A DNA stretch of 64,000 nucleotides from Cryptomeria japonica. Lineage: Eukaryota > Streptophyta > Pinopsida > Cupressales > Cupressaceae. This document shows, in pieces, positions 12,761 to 30,017 of this stretch. Below the pieces are notes generated by a model. The model was given only the letters and a program-made list of their open reading frames with translations. It was not told the DNA's origin and ran no database searches. Position 1 is the stretch's first letter. Each line of letters begins with the position of its first letter. The DNA is taken from assembly GCF_030272615.1 (NCBI RefSeq), contig NC_081408.1:342513793-342577792 (forward strand). The letters run 5' to 3'. The position numbers and the translations under genes are program-made.

Positions 12761-14218
12761 CTTTCATTCAATTCGATTTTTAAACAAACAAATCAATTTT
12801 AAGATTCACAATTTCGATTTAAATATATTTTTCTTATCAAAAAGACAAACCCCATTTCATTATTTTCCTTTTTTAAAAAAAAAAACACAAACACCCATTT
12901 GTTTAAAACATACTCATAATGAGACTTAAATAAAAATTTCCAGCATAATAGAGGTTTTCAAAATTGAAAGAATATGTGGAAAAACCATCCAAATAAATAA
13001 TCCTTTGGGCATAAAAAAGCTCATTTTTCATGCAAGGATTCAAGCAATAAACCAATATCAACTAATTTCCACAATGATTCATAACCTCGAGGGCAATCAA
13101 TGGAGAAATTAAAACCAAATAGCATGAAGAACATCCAATGCCCATTTTTAAAAAAAAATTTAAACAATAACTAATTGATAACCAGAATTCCTACCTCAAT
13201 AAGCATTCCTAGAAAGGATCTGATGAAGAGCCCCAACCTACAGCTCAAGAAATCCTTCTCCTTCCAAAATCCCCAAATCTTTCATCCAAAATATTTTCCA
13301 AAAATATATTTTTCTCCAAAAAATTCAATCCCCAATATTTTCCAAAAGTCTAGGTTATAAGGGAAATGTTTGACCAAAAATTTATTTTGGAATTAAAATT
13401 TTTATTTAAAATAATTCCCCAAAAATCATTATTTTCCAACTATATCAATATATTAACTTGCTTCCAATTTAAATTTGATTTTTTTCCAAATAACTGAATT
13501 TAACCTTTCTATTTCCAAAATGCCAACAAGATTAAATTAATTCTATTTCAATTAAATTAAAATCTTTCTTTTCATAGGCATAAACATAATATATTTAATA
13601 TTTAAATTTAACCATTTAATTGAACTTGCTACCAACCTGAATTTGGGCAATTCAATTAACGATTAATCACATAAAGAAATCCTGATTAATTTAGTCCATT
13701 AATCTTTAATGCATAAACACATATTTAATCAAATTAAATACTAAGGACTAATTACTCAATTTAACCATACACACAAAACACGCAACCTAAGAAGCCAAAC
13801 GGACAGATGACCTGCAAACCCAACCAAAGGGAATACCGAGGACGACTGACGACGCTCACTTGAGCACGACTATGGTCAAACGAAGGTCTCACAACCACCT
13901 AATCCAACTCTAGGGATTAAAGAGGTACACTCAAACCTACAAATACAGGTGGAGACGAACCTCACACCCATGCGGCACTATACCTAAAATCTCCTGCAAC
14001 CAAGAGTCATACATGCATACATATATAAACTTAATGAAAGCGTTAGCCCGAGATAATAACACGAAATAGGAGAATTAATTAACTTGCATACAAATTGGTG
14101 CAAAAACCACATTAACAGCTATGCACTAAATCAAAACATCTGACTACAATCATTATATTATGATAAACTAACCAAGGTCAAACCGAAATTAGGAATTGAT
14201 TAGGGTAGGGGTACTACA
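9972..14218 (-). repeat. giant-LTR element, 3' LTR (left copy)
   Basis: Near-identical to 17826-22074, with scattered substitutions and small indels. Contains a G+C-rich block (about 12450-12655) followed by a long (TA)n run, embedded in otherwise A+T-rich sequence. No coding sequence was recognised. The ORFs across the (TA)n run encode only Tyr-Ile repeats. Confidence 0.93.
12450..12760. repeat. G+C-rich block plus (TA)n/(T)n run in the left LTR
   Basis: A CG- and GCGG-rich island (about 12450-12655) abuts an alternating T/A run at about 12677-12743 and then a T tract to 12761. The same arrangement recurs in the right LTR, where the TA run is longer (about 98 versus 67 bases). Confidence 0.85.
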
Positions 14219-17200
14219 TTCTTCCCCCCTAGGTTCCGACTTACTCCTGGAAGTCGTAAGGCTAGATGGAGAACATGTCGCACGCATTAGCCCTGAAACT
14301 CATTCAACAAATATCAAATTTCACATAGGAATCTTTCCATAAATAAATGAAACATTATTGCAAAATCCTTTATGAACGCCATTACCCATTGGCAAGATAC
14401 ATCTAAAACCATACACTTCTTAAAATATTCCAGGAATCATCAATAATCATAGTAGAGGAACAAAAAATTTCTCTCTTTCATTACACCAAATTAATGCATT
14501 ACAAAGAGGTAAACAACAATTACCATACTCATCTACCAAACATGACAAGAAAACATGCCATCGGGATCAATTTTTGTTACCAATACATCTTTTTCATAAG
14601 ACTTTATCACATAGAACTAGCTTCAAAATTTTAATTTCTACAACCAAGTTAACTTTCATGAAATAAGAGCAACATAAATAACTCAATTGTTTACACTTGC
14701 CAGGCATAAGAAAACCTTTCCAAAGACTATGTCCCATAACATAGTGACAAGTTAACACAATTTACTCCATGATACACATAATAACCATCCACATAACTGG
14801 AATGCATAACTCAAAGGCCACATGTGAGCATGTCTAATGCTCGGTCAAAGATAACATGCACGATCAGCATCTCTATGCCTGATCTCAGAACAACAATATG
14901 ATCATAGATATCCAATATCTCACTCAAGGCTCGATGGTGCTAGGCACACCATAGCGGTGCTACCTTCCATACAAGACCTTCATGAACATCCCTTGTTGAG
15001 TAAGGTGGTTAGCCTTCTCCAAGAGATAGTCACCACACATAGGTAGGTAGTGGATCCTAGCTGCATCACAGCCTCACATACCCCCATCCTCAAGGTTCCT
15101 TATGTCTACTTCCTCGTACACACTCAACCAAGACCATCTTATACATTCTTGGAGAGGAATTTCACATTTCAACACAAGACCAATATACGAAAACAATAAG
15201 GATAAACCAGTTTAGCCACCAAAGTACAGATGAATAAAGATAATAAATCATCAATTCCAACAGTAAGGCAATAAAATAATCCAGAATTTGCAACACCAAA
15301 TCAAAAATGCAAAAGATCACAAGATCATGGCTAAACCTTCAAAGTCAGAATAAAATAAATTGCTAGTCCCCAAAGAAATATAAAGAATATCACAACTGCA
15401 CATAACATCACTATGTGACTAGCATCTAGCCACCAACGAGGAAGGAAGGAACAATCGTCTAGCTATTGCATTAGCTCATCATGTGGTGCGACATAGTCAC
15501 ACTACCCACATGGCATGGCGGTGTGCACCTCGACATCACCCCACATCACGTCATCACGCGGCATGGCAATACCCCCAATGGACGTATGCTGCATGGTAGT
15601 GTACCTCGCATAAACAATCACGAGCAGGTCACGTCCCACATAGTGATGTATGTATAAGGATGCTCATCGTAAGTCAGAGGTATACATGACTAGGGTCCAC
15701 CCACATGCCCACCAGCACCTACTAACTGGTAGCTCATGTGGATAAACCTACCTTTCATGAAGACAAGGCAAAGGATCCTCCAAAATACACCATCACTATG
15801 CACAAGAAATGCCATCAAAATGCTCAAATAAAGGAAGGAATAGGCTGCCACACATAAACCTATAAATAGATTCATCAAAAGGAAAAGTATTGAGTACATC
15901 TATGATACAGTTTTATAGTATAACCATATCATTCCTAGAAATAGAGAAGCTAAAGTCGCTTTGCGCCGACATTACTCATACGCCAATCCATACTATTCAA
16001 GGAATGGTGACTTCGAATACTACCCCCTAACATACTGAATTACCCACAACCCGAGGTTTGGTACTCAATAGGGAAACAAATAAGCAACATCACATAGACA
16101 GTATGGTTTCCCATACTCATAAGCATCATATCCTCCATGGTTGATTACTTCACCAATCCATGGGCACATATAATAAGCACTGGTTTCTTATAATACACAC
16201 AAATACACCAATACTGGTTTAGTCACATTTACGGGGAGTACTTTTTAGTACACTATCTTCTACTCAAAGAAGATTTTAATAATGCTTCTCACATGAATAA
16301 CTGAATCAAGTTTATTCTGGATTTAGGTATTGAAATTATTAACAATTCACAATTACATAAGGAAATAACATCATTCCTATATCTTTCTCGAATTTCACTA
16401 TGCATTCGTATTCACATGCTTAATAAACATTCTATTTAAATCAATGCATTCTTTAATACCATTTCTAAAAATCTGATACTCTAGACAAAGAGAAGGGAAA
16501 GGGAGTTTGATAACCAAACTATTTCCTACAAAGACACAAGATCAACAAGATCACACTATATGCTAAAATTTCTCACTATAAGCCTATCATTAATTGCACG
16601 GTTTTCATTTCACTACCATTTTAGAAAGATGCCAAACAACCTAACATGACATTTCCAATTATTATGGTTGCAACGGAATGTTCTAGTTTTCCAAACAACA
16701 GAGATCAAAATAGACAATCTTTTCGATAATACTAGACCTCTTGAGAACACTCACTATAATAATACAATTCAGACACGTGTCATAATTTGCAACCTATCAT
16801 TTAAAATCAAATTACGATCAGAAGGTAAGCGAGGAGCTATCACCAAAATAATACATATTAATGCATGCACATCAAACAAGCTTTTCATTTGCACTTCCCA
16901 AACATAATAAGGTAATTACATATACCCAAAAGCAAGTTCAATGGAGCATTGCTAAAATAGATCCTCAATCAAACTGGTTTAATGAAACACATAAAACAAT
17001 CTTTCGTGGAACACATTAATACACTCTCGAAGCTACTATAACATGTTCCCTTTAATACTTCTTTTTACAAACTAAGCAGTTTCACATAACATTTATTCGC
17101 ATATTGATGCACCTTACTTAAGATAGAATTTAAATATGTTACTCCTACATTACACATGGAGAATTCTTTAATGTAAGCATACATTTTTCTCCCAATAACC

Positions 17201-17825
17201 AAAATGAACTTTCAACCCAAAGCCCTTTTTATAATCTAAAACACAGAAGCGTCATATGGCTCACACAAGGGTTCAAGAAGTCGCAACCTTTTCTCTCGCA
17301 AAAAAGAAAACTCAAATCAAAGATAATTACACATATCCCAAACATTTTTAATTTCTAGAAAGAGAGAGGAGGAAGGGTTGATTATTATTCAATTTGCTAC
17401 AAAATAAGCATTCAATATTTACCATACCAGTCCTTCAAGCGAACAACACTAAACTAGATCATAATCTTAAACAAGCACATTTCGCACTTTCAGATTCTAG
17501 ACAAGCACTAACCAACCCAAATGGATTAGTCCAAAGAGTACAATAGTCAAAAGGAAGGTACATACGACTCTCTTTTAGAATATGAGTAATAGTAGACCAA
17601 GACATCAATAAGCACATAAAGCACATATAATCATTCAAAACACCAACATCAAGAAGGTGAGAACAAGGTGTGAACACACACGTTACACACAAGTTAAGGT
17701 CTGCTCAATCACTCACATACACAAGGGAGGACAAGCATGCATGTAAGGTCGATACACCTCACAACAACTAAGGGCACAACGAAACCAGAAATCCTAGTGT
17801 TTGCAACATGGGCTCTGATACCAAA
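14219..17825 (-). other. giant-LTR element interior, no coding sequence recognised
   Basis: 3.6 kb between the LTRs. At its left edge the minus strand reads CCTAGGGGGGAAGAA directly before the LTR (polypurine tract, 14219-14233). At its right edge is the primer binding site. Short ORFs (for example 15690-15899 and 17459-17692, both minus) show no domain I recognise. The content may be a decayed gag region or captured DNA. Confidence 0.7.
17807..17823 (-). other. giant-LTR element primer binding site
   Basis: The minus strand reads TGGTATCAGAGCCCATG, starting two bases inside the right LTR. It is complementary to the 3' end of initiator methionine tRNA, and it fixes the element's orientation. 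Confidence 0.92.
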
Positions 17826-22074
<4,249 letters not shown>

Positions 22075-22466
22075 TCTATGATTGGGGAGATGAAATTTTT
22101 CTTAGGTTTGCAGATTACTCAGACTAATAAAGGTATTTTCATCTATCAAACTAAGTATGCTAGAGAGTTGTTGAAGAAATTTGGTATGGAAAATTCTAAA
22201 CCAGTTGGTACTCCTATGGTTACAAGTGAGAAATTGACAAAGAAAGATGCATCAACTCCAGTAAATCCTACAAGGCATAAAGATATGATTGGTGGTTTGT
22301 CATATTTGACTCAAACTAGACCGGATATAATGAATGTAGTTTGTATTGTATCAAGATATCATAGTGATCCTAGAGAAAATCATGAGAGTGCGATGAAAAG
22401 GATTTTCAGGTATTTGCAAGGAAAAACTGAGTATGGTTTGTGGTATCCTAAAAATGATGACTTTAC
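22075..22466 (+). pseudogene. copia-2 reverse transcriptase, 3' part
   Basis: Continuation of the polymerase cut at 9971. It reads GEMKFFLGLQI, IFIYQTKYARELLKKF, then GTPM and GGLSYLTQTRPDIMNVV (the thumb/connection region of copia polymerases), and ends at WYPKNDD, where the 885-bp solo LTR begins. The frame is open throughout this segment. Confidence 0.93.
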
Positions 22467-23351
22467 TGTAAGGAAGTAAAGTAGCGGAAACAACTTCCTA
22501 CACTAACCTTGAGAGGAGAATAAAGCAAAACTTTTTCAGATCGTTACAACAGTTACAGAAAATAGAAATAGATATAATAACATTCATACCACAACACAAT
22601 GATTTACGTGGGGAAAACCCTTTCGGGAGAAAAACCCCACCCTCCAAAAGCAGCTCAATATTTTATTCAGCAATCAAAAACAGATTACAAAATACTTGCA
22701 GAGCAAGCTCTTCGCAGGAGTAGCACTAAACAGAGATTCAGAGGCAACTCAATAGCCATAGGACTCTTACACACAACCTCTATCTCACACACCTCATAAA
22801 TAGGAGATACAATACAAGAAACCGTCAAACAGTATTACAAAACCATGGGCTAAAACCACCCAATAAGGTGTAGCCGACCTTATCTCCCTTCTATGACATG
22901 TTAAAGCACACATCAACACGTGTCGCTCCCTTTTACAGCTCATTTATGTATCCGATATAAATTATTTTTCCTATTTCAGGAGTACAAACTTCCGGAGGCC
23001 ATAACTTGAGAACCGGGTGTCCGATTGACGAACCGTTTGAAGCGCCGGAAAGCTCGCGAAGTGCTCTATCACCTCGTAACCCGCTTCACCGGTTACGGCA
23101 ATTTTTTAGGGCGTTTCAGAGCCTCTAAAGTCCCCAAAATTAAGTTTAAACATTTTATTGCACCCCTCCAAGACGAAAACTTTAATATCTTCAAAACTAG
23201 CTGTGACCTTGCGACGCAACTTTACCGGAATGCTTATCTAGCCAACCAGAAGCTTCAGGGAGAGTTTCGCACCATTTTGTGCTCAAATAAAAACTTACTA
23301 TAAATAGTAACCTCACATAAATGCAAGGTTGAGACACCATTTTTCCCAACA
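22467..23351 (-). mobile_element. 885-bp solo LTR
   Basis: TG...CA insertion flanked by exact 5-bp duplications TTTAC (22462-22466 and 23352-23356). In minus orientation it begins TGTTGGGAAAAATGG and ends TTCCTTACA. It contains the stretch that reads GTTTTTCTCCCGAAAGGG on the minus strand (22617-22634), which is common in the R/U5 region of plant copia LTRs. No internal region or second LTR is present, so it is probably the product of recombination between two LTRs. The open frames inside it are not genes. Confidence 0.88.
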
Positions 23352-23837
23352 TTTACACTATGTGCCTATACAATTGCAGATTGGGTTGGAGATATTGATG
23401 ACTAGAAAAGAACATCTGGTGGAGCTTTCTTTCTTGGAAAGAAACTTGTTTCATGGATCAGCAAGAAACAATCATGTACTTCTTTATCTACTGTTGAAGC
23501 TGAGTATGTTGTTGTTGCTACTAACTATACACAAGTTTTATAGATGAAGAAAATGTTGAAGGATATAAGGGTAGATTGCAATGAACTGGTAGTTTTTCAC
23601 TATGATAACTCTACTGCTATTGACATATCAAAGAATCTGGTATTTCATTCTAAGACTAAGCACATTTCTATCAAGTATAATTTTCTAAAGGAGAAGGTGG
23701 AAGCAAATGAAGTTAGAATGGTTTATGTGAGCACTAAAGAGAAGATTGCAGATATCTTCACTAAACCCTTGCCTAAGGAATCATTTGAGTACTTTAGAGA
23801 CAGATTGGGGGTCTTTGCCCCTCTGATAGAGACTTGA
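23352..23837 (+). pseudogene. copia-2 RNase H
   Basis: Reads ADWVGDIDD, then after a stop the TSGGAFFLGKKLVSWISKKQ stretch, SCTSLSTVEAEYVV (Glu), then FHYDNSTAIDISKNLVFHSK (Asp) and KTKHISIKYNFLKEKV, ending DIFTKPLPKESFEYFRDRLG and a TGA at about 23835. This is the complete C-terminal domain of a copia polymerase apart from two stops. It would degrade the RNA strand during reverse transcription. Confidence 0.93.
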
Positions 23838-24193
23838 GTGATGTTGATTGGCATCAGTCCGGTATGCATTTATCAAAACTATCATTCATTCTGGATTGAT
23901 GTGTCGGTGCTACTACTTAGGGGGAGTAGTCAATTGTGTTGTTAAGAGGATTTATGATTTTTCTTTGATGTTTATGTCATATTTTTGGCATTGATGTCAA
24001 AGGGGGAGATATATATATGTGAAAAATAGAGCTTAGCAGTGATATCATTCATAGGGGGAGTTTGGTATGTTGGTTCAGAACTTCATTGTCATATCATCTT
24101 GGGGAGATTGTTGGATGTCTTCCATTGGGAGAGACTTGTTTGGCATTTCTTGGCACTTAGATGTTTTTCACATCTAGTGTTGCCATCAATGCC

Positions 24194-24204
24194 AAAGGGG
24201 GAGA
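24194..24204 (+). other. copia-2 polypurine tract
   Basis: AAAGGGGGAGA lies one base before the 3' LTR start. Earlier purine runs (AGGGGGAG near 23919, 24000 and 24053) in the 23838-24193 untranslated stretch may act as extra tracts. No coding sequence lies between the pol stop and the LTR. Confidence 0.85.
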
Positions 24205-24205
24205 T

Positions 24206-25426
24206 TGTTGGAATTTTGGAGGAATTGATTATGTGTTGCATTGATGTTTGTCATTGATGTCAACACTAGTTGTTTTGTTGTCTACCAGCTTCCGGTAGAG
24301 TGGTTGGATTATGATGTTGATCTAAAGATCTTCTCTGGTATATTCTGGTTGTTGGAATTGGTTTGGATTGGTTATTCATGTGTTCTTGATGTGTATCACA
24401 TTCAGTTGGTTCGGTATTTGATGATTCAGATGCTATCATTTGTTCTAGTAAGCCTTTTGGTTACTGGTAAGGGTTTTATCGCCAGAGCTTTGTTGAAGAT
24501 CTTTTGATGAATCCGATAAGTGGTGTTGGTGCGGCTTCTATAAGGTTATCAGGATGTTGATGGTTATCATGTTCGTGTTTCAGTTAATCAATGGTGTTTC
24601 ATTTGTCTTGTGGTGACCTATTATAGGTCTGGTCTTATTCTATTAGGTTATAGATTGATTTATGTAACGTGTTGGTTGATGCTCTTGATGCGTTATTAAT
24701 TGGATTTATTGATTGGTTTATGTTGTTTTAGTCTTAGGCCGACTTGGTTTATCATTGGTTTGCGGGATTATGTAATGGATTTATTGTATTATCTTTTAGG
24801 TGGTCGACCTAATTGTTTAGGTCCTGGGTTGGTATAAATACGATGTCAGATCACTTTGTAGATCATGGGATATGGGTTATGGGATTATCTGTGTGCAAAT
24901 AAAGTTGTAATCATATGCAGAGGTTTTGGTTGATCATAGGTGATCAAATTAGGTTTGTGTAAGAGGTTTAAGACCTTCGGTATTGAGGTTAACCATAACT
25001 ATACTCAAGCATAGGAGATGCTATTCTTGCAGTTCACTCATCTTTCTGGATTGTAGTCTAGATTTATTTTGTAGTCAGTAAGGCTCCTTTTGTGATGAGT
25101 AATGTACTCTAGGTAGTGTACCTTCCTGCATGTGCAGGCCCCTCTTATTCTAATCACATACTTACTGCAGAATTATTATCTGACTGTGGGTAGACTTCCC
25201 ACCGTGGTTTTTTGCTTTACCGTATTTTCTACGTACAAATCTTGGTGTTATGTGTTGTGGATGGATGGTAATTGTTCTGTGATTTATGTTTGTGCTTATT
25301 GTTATATCTTCTATTCTGATATTTGGTTTATGCATTCCAGTAAGGTTTTGTGTGCTTAAAGTTTCATAATTTGTTGGCAACCAATTCACCCCCCCCCCTC
25401 TCAATTGTCCACCGGTTATCCTAACA
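24206..25426 (+). repeat. copia-2 3' LTR
   Basis: 1221 bp, begins TGTTGGAAT and ends ATCCTAACA, with an intact TG...CA pair. Equivalent TATA box near 24835. Divergence from the 5' LTR is visible throughout, more than between the LTRs of the elements nested within or nearby, consistent with an older insertion. Confidence 0.93.
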
Positions 25427-25431
25427 ATGAG

Positions 25432-26900
25432 AACCTAGAGACAAGACCAACTGCAAAGGAAAGATCCGAGCGTGTATGTGTCAGGTACAACAAACTACCA
25501 ACCAACTGCCTGTATAAGTTGGGATCCACAGAAGGTGTAGAACAAGTGGAAGACAAAACAACACCTGACTGAAATGGTGTGGGTGCAGGTTTGCAATCAA
25601 GCATGTCAATATGTGAAGCATATCAAGAGCATACTTTTGTTAAAGTATGGAAATCCCATCGGAAGACTAAATAACCTGTAGGCCCAAAAAATAGTGCAGA
25701 AGTCCAAGATCTATCATCTCAAACCGCTTCATCAAAGCTCTTTGAATATCCTAAATCAAGGAGGACGAGCTACCAGTAATGATGAGATCATCAACATATA
25801 ACACAAGAATAACTATATCATCCCCCAGATGCTGAATATAAACTGTGGGATTAGAATAACAATGTGTGAAGAGTGTGGAAAGATAGAAAGAGTCCATCTT
25901 ATCATACTAGGCCCAAGGGGCCTGTTTGAGACCATATAATGAATGTCGAAGTTTGCAAACCAAAGAAGAATCCTGCACAAATCCCTGAGGCTGCTCCATA
26001 TAGATCTCCTCATGAAGGTCTCCATGCAAGAAAGCACTCTTCACATCCATCTGAAAAACTACCCATCCTTGTGAAGATGTAAGAGAAAGTACAAAGCGAA
26101 TAGAATTCATCTTGGCGACAGGAGCAAAGGTCTCAGAGTAATCAATACCCTCCACCTGAGAAAACCCCTTCGCAACAAGATGAGTCTTATATTTATTAAT
26201 AGAACCATCTGCACAATACTTGGTATGGTACACCCACTTGCACCGAACCAACTTTCTTCCTTCCAGAATAGTACAAAGATCCCAAGTATGATTCTTCATC
26301 AAAGAAGAATACTCCTCATCCATGGCTCTATCCCACTTTGGGTGACCAGTTGCCTCTGGAAATTTATGAGGATCATCCAAAATGGCATGACTCAGAATAC
26401 TAGAACCAGATGTATGTGCATGAGTACAACGAGAATCTAAAGGATCACCTGCCATAGAACCAACAACATCAATTGTAAATCGGGCCCACTTGGGCAAAGC
26501 CTGAGTTGTGGGTGGCGGTGGTGGTGGAGATGGCGGACCATCATCTGCATCATCCTCAAGGAATAAGGAATCCTCAAAAGATGAAGAGGGAGGAGGAGAT
26601 AGTGAGGGAGAAGCTGGTGATGGAGAATCCATCAGAGGAAGGTGCTCATCAAACTTGACATCCCGCCTAAACAGGACCTCTCGAGAATTAGGATCAAACA
26701 ACCTATACGCCTTAACATCCTCACAGTAGCCAACAAATATGAGTGGTTGGCTCTTCCTCTCCATGGCTTTCCTCTAAGCATCTGGAATAAATGTCCAAGC
26801 CTCACTACCAAAAACTTTAAATGATGAAACATCAGGCTTGATATGGGACAAAGCCTTCTCAGGAGTCATCTAGCGCAATGCCTTATGAGGCATCTGATTC
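25432..26900 (-). pseudogene. copia-1 reverse transcriptase
   Basis: Minus-strand reading: a Ser/Pro-rich linker, then HTWDLCTILEGRKLVRCKWV, KGFSQVEGIDYSETFAPVAK, VFQMDVKSAFLHGD (first catalytic Asp kept), LVCKLRHSLYGLKQA, a frame change, then LYVDDLIITGS near 25795-25765 (both Asp of the YVDD box kept), and finally GSLLYLTHTRSDLSFAV. The domain stops abruptly where copia-2 is inserted and continues as RNase H at 5401-4830. It has several frameshifts, but the active-site residues are all still legible, unlike copia-2. Confidence 0.93.
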
Positions 26901-27640
26901 TAAGTATAAGTGACACAATTAACTGCCTCAGCCCAAAAAGTAGGCTGCATAGAACATGACTGGAGCATACAATTTCCATCTCCCGTGTTCTGATCTTTCT
27001 CTCAGCAACACCATTCTACTGAGGGGTGTGAGGAACTGATAACTGATGCTTCAAACCATGCTCTGTGCAAAAATCTATAAAAGCTCGATTCACATATTCT
27101 CTCCCATTATCTGTGTGTATCCTCCAGATAGAAAGACCAGATTGCTTCTCTACAAATGTCTTAAAGACAAAATGAATCAAAGACATCAGACTTGTACTTA
27201 AGAATGTACACCCATGTACGTTTGGAGAAGTCATCAATGAATGTGAGCACATACTTGGCCCCTGAAAAAGATGGAGTCAGAAATGACATAAGATCACTGT
27301 GTACCAAATCCAAGGGTGCCTTAGCACGTGTGGCTCTACCTGTAGGAAAAGGATCCCGATGATGTTTGCCAAGTGCACAACCTTGACATACACCATTAGT
27401 ACAAGATATCTGAGGGAGTCCAATCACAAGTGCTTGTGTGCTAATCTATTGTAAGTATTTGTAACTGACATGGCCAAAACGCTCATGCAAAAGTCTACTC
27501 ACTGAATTTGCATGTGCTACAAGAGGAACACTTGAACCATCTGGATTCTCAAAGCCTTCAAACCTGTATAATTGAGAATCAGGATCAACACTGCCAGTAG
27601 CCACAACCAAATCAGAATCACGGAGCTCTCTAATAACCAC
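26901..27640 (-). pseudogene. copia-1 integrase
   Basis: Reads LHERFGHVSYKYLQ and CQGCALGKHHRDPFP (the zinc-binding N-terminal part), LVHSDLMSF (first Asp), FIDDFSKRTWVYI, then in another frame WRIHTDNGREYVN (second Asp), and after a stop NGVAERKIRTREM (Glu). These are the D-D-E residues of retroviral-type integrases. At least two frame changes and two stops break it. Confidence 0.92.
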
Positions 27641-28090
27641 ATCATGTGGTGAGCACTCAACTGTTTTACCAGAGTCAGAATGACAAATCTGATAAACAAA
27701 GAGGAGGTTTGTCGAAATGTCAGGAACTAGAAGAACATCTTGAATACAACCACCTGTTAATGGAATAGTACTTGAACCTAAAACTAAAAGTTGTGTTGAG
27801 TCACCAACTGCAATCTATAAAGTATCACTATAAGCAAGTGAGGTAACAAGCTGCTGAGAGTGTGTCATGTGGTGAGAAGCCCCTGAATCAATAATCCAAG
27901 TGGATGCAAAAGTAATAGCTCGTGCAGAAAGAGAATGTCCTTTCCCCGTAGAAGAGGAAGAAGGAGACCGAGGAGAAGAAATATGATGTTGCTGCATGGC
28001 TTCCTCCAAAGCCTCTAATCGTTTCCAACACTGGGAAACAAGATGTCCTTCTTTGCCACAAAAATTGTAAAGTTCTTCTCATTTCTTCTT
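27641..28090 (-). pseudogene. copia-1 nucleocapsid zinc knuckle and protease
   Basis: A knuckle YNFCGKEGHLVSQC at about 28065-28025 has tyrosine where the first cysteine of CX2CX4HX4C is expected, a change explained by one G-to-A transition. The protease active site WIIDSGASHHMTHS follows at about 27900. A stop (DTL*IAVGD) then interrupts the domain before the stretch with VLLVPDISTNL. Confidence 0.9.
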
Positions 28091-28222
28091 AGTCTTGGAG
28101 GAAGACTCACTAGACTTAGAACATTTCTCCTATTTGGGATAGGACTTCGGTTTAGAATCAGACTTAGGTGGTAGATTGGAGGGACTCTCACTGCCAGCTG
28201 AATCCTTCTTAGGCTTCAATTT

Positions 28223-28868
28223 CTACTTCTTGTTCTCTTTATATGTCTGTGCAACCAACGCTTTGTTCTTTGATCCTATGAGAGAGTCCAACTGAGATAG
28301 GTGAGCCTTCTCACGAGTCAAGCGATCACATAACACATCAAAGGAAGGCATGGTGAAACGTGCACCCAAGGTATCCATAGTAGAATAAAATGTAGAAGCA
28401 AATATCTGATAGGGACCTCGAAGCTTAGAGAGAAACAGGTAGATACACTCTGTGTCTATCTTATTTTTACCACAACTGTGGAGGAGAGATCTGGTGGTTT
28501 TAAACTTGTTCAGAAAGTCCTCAATGTGAGGAAAGGACTCAAGTAACAATGAAGATACTTCCCCCTCAATCTCTAATGCTCTGAACTCATTGATGGTAGC
28601 AAAATATCCACAAAATTGGACCACATAGCCCGAGGAGTGGTCAAACCATCAAGGTGAAAAAGCAAGTTGTCTAAAACATATAAGGAGATGACACCCATAG
28701 CCTCATCCATCTTATTCCAGTGTTGAAGAATCTCAAAAGGATGCTACAACTGAAGGTGAGCCTCATCCAAACAGGACCACAACCCTCTTGATCTAAGAAG
28801 CCTCGTCATACGAGCTTTCCATAGGTATAGTTTTGTGATGTAAGAAGCTCAACTAAAGAATCTGTCAT
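28223..28868 (-). pseudogene. copia-1 gag
   Basis: Begins MTDSLVELLTSQNYTY at 28868, then frame changes through LLRSRGLW and HWNKMDEAMGVISLYV. The longest open piece (28624-28223) contains FLNKFKTTRSLLHSCGKNK, YIFLSKLRG-like and ASTFYSTMDTLG motifs of the UBN2/retrotran_gag family. Gag would form the virus-like particle shell. Stops and frameshifts disable it. Confidence 0.88.
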
Positions 28869-29942
28869 GTGTACTTCTACCTGTACCTGCTTTTGTGTAT
28901 TTTTTTTTAATTAAGTGATCTTTCATACTAGACAAAGGATGCAGAAGGGGTTTTTTTTTTTAGTTTTTGGTGTTCTAATTTTCTGAATTAAATTATAGAA
29001 AGTAGAAAATAACACACCCCACAAGATGAAAAACCAAACCCTAGTACAATCTGAGAGCCAGAAAGAAAAGCAAGAGCAAAAAAAATTGCTTCAAATAATA
29101 TCTTGTGTACCTAGTAAAAATTCTAGAACAATGGACCCCAAATCTGAATAGGGCTCTCCAAGACCTTTCCGACGCCTATTTGTTTGCCGAAAAAGAAGTC
29201 TGTTTGCCCAAGTTGTGGCTCTCATAGTGCAAAAATAGTCTTTGACTTTGATGGCAAAAAAAAGGTACAAAATGAAAAAATCTGCAAACCTCACCTCTAG
29301 ATCTAAAAATATCTCAAAGAGAGCTTTCGGGTGCCTATTTGTTTGCCAAAGTCTGACTCCGTTTGCCCAAGTTATAGCAAAAAAATGACCCCCCTATCAA
29401 AAAGACCTTCAAGAGGGGTCTAGCGGTGACTAGGCGGAGCTGCCAGCGAAGGTGGCGGATCGGTCAGGTGGCAATGATGGGTTGACTAGCGGTGTCTGTA
29501 GGTGGTGGTGGTCATCGTTGACGGTTACCGCCGCTGCTGGTGGCGATTACCATTGTTGTTGGCCGCGGCGGTGAGTAAACCACCGGCGGCAGTGGTTTCG
29601 GTGACTAGTGTTGTGATCGTAGCGGGCCGGAGACCACATCGGCCTGGGAACGTCGTTAAACTTCCCAAAAAAATGATTTTTTTATTTTTTATTTTGTCAA
29701 AATGCGTGCCCAAACGGGCAGAAAACCAAAAAGAAATTGCAAGGGCCAAAGTTGTCCAAATTGGACAAATTTTATATGAAAATGGGGGGTTTTGGGTGTT
29801 CTGAGCTCAACCGTGAGGTTTATTTAAGCCCAAAATGCCCAAAAACAAAGAAGCACCCCAAATTCAAATAAAAAAACTATGAAAATCATGAAACCCTAGC
29901 CTCCAAAAAATTCTTCGAAAAAATTAGGAACACGTAGCAGTA
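28869..29942 (-). other. copia-1 untranslated leader with G+C-rich block
   Basis: About 1.1 kb between primer site and gag start, with no coding sequence recognised. Contains a CCG/GCC-rich stretch (29440-29650) and two copies (29319-29378 and 29161-29220) of a roughly 60-base block that also occurs in the 2.8-kb element at 38928-38985 and, more distantly, in the solo LTR at 22998-23060. ORFs through it are chance. Confidence 0.65.
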
Positions 29943-29961
29943 GATGTAGGCTTTGATACCA
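29943..29961 (-). other. copia-1 primer binding site
   Basis: The minus strand reads TGGTATCAAAGCC, directly abutting the LTR end ...CTTCTTCA. Matches initiator methionine tRNA except for the usual A/G variant. Confidence 0.9.
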
Positions 29962-30017
29962 TGAAGAAGTTGAGAAATACAACTTCAGAGATCCCAAGAA
30001 CACCTGCAAGCAAAATT
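29962..30017 (-). repeat. copia-1 5' LTR stub
   Basis: 56 bases matching 1347-1397. Similarity to the 3' LTR then stops, and from 30019 the sequence matches the opposite end of the same LTR in inverted orientation (CTTAGTTATGCATTG). The rest of this LTR is missing, so the element boundary and target duplication on this side cannot be defined. Confidence 0.75.

Noticed and set aside
12414-12767. 117-codon minus-strand ORF
   Set aside because: It is the translation of the (TA)n run (Tyr-Ile repeats) and the adjoining G+C block in an LTR; the same holds for the ORFs at 20357-20636.
22599-23303. ORFs of 66 and 92 codons
   Set aside because: Inside the solo LTR, defined by its target duplication; no domain.
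26180-26824. Plus-strand ORFs opposite copia-1 pol
   Set aside because: Shadows of the minus-strand Ser/Pro-rich linker and reverse transcriptase.
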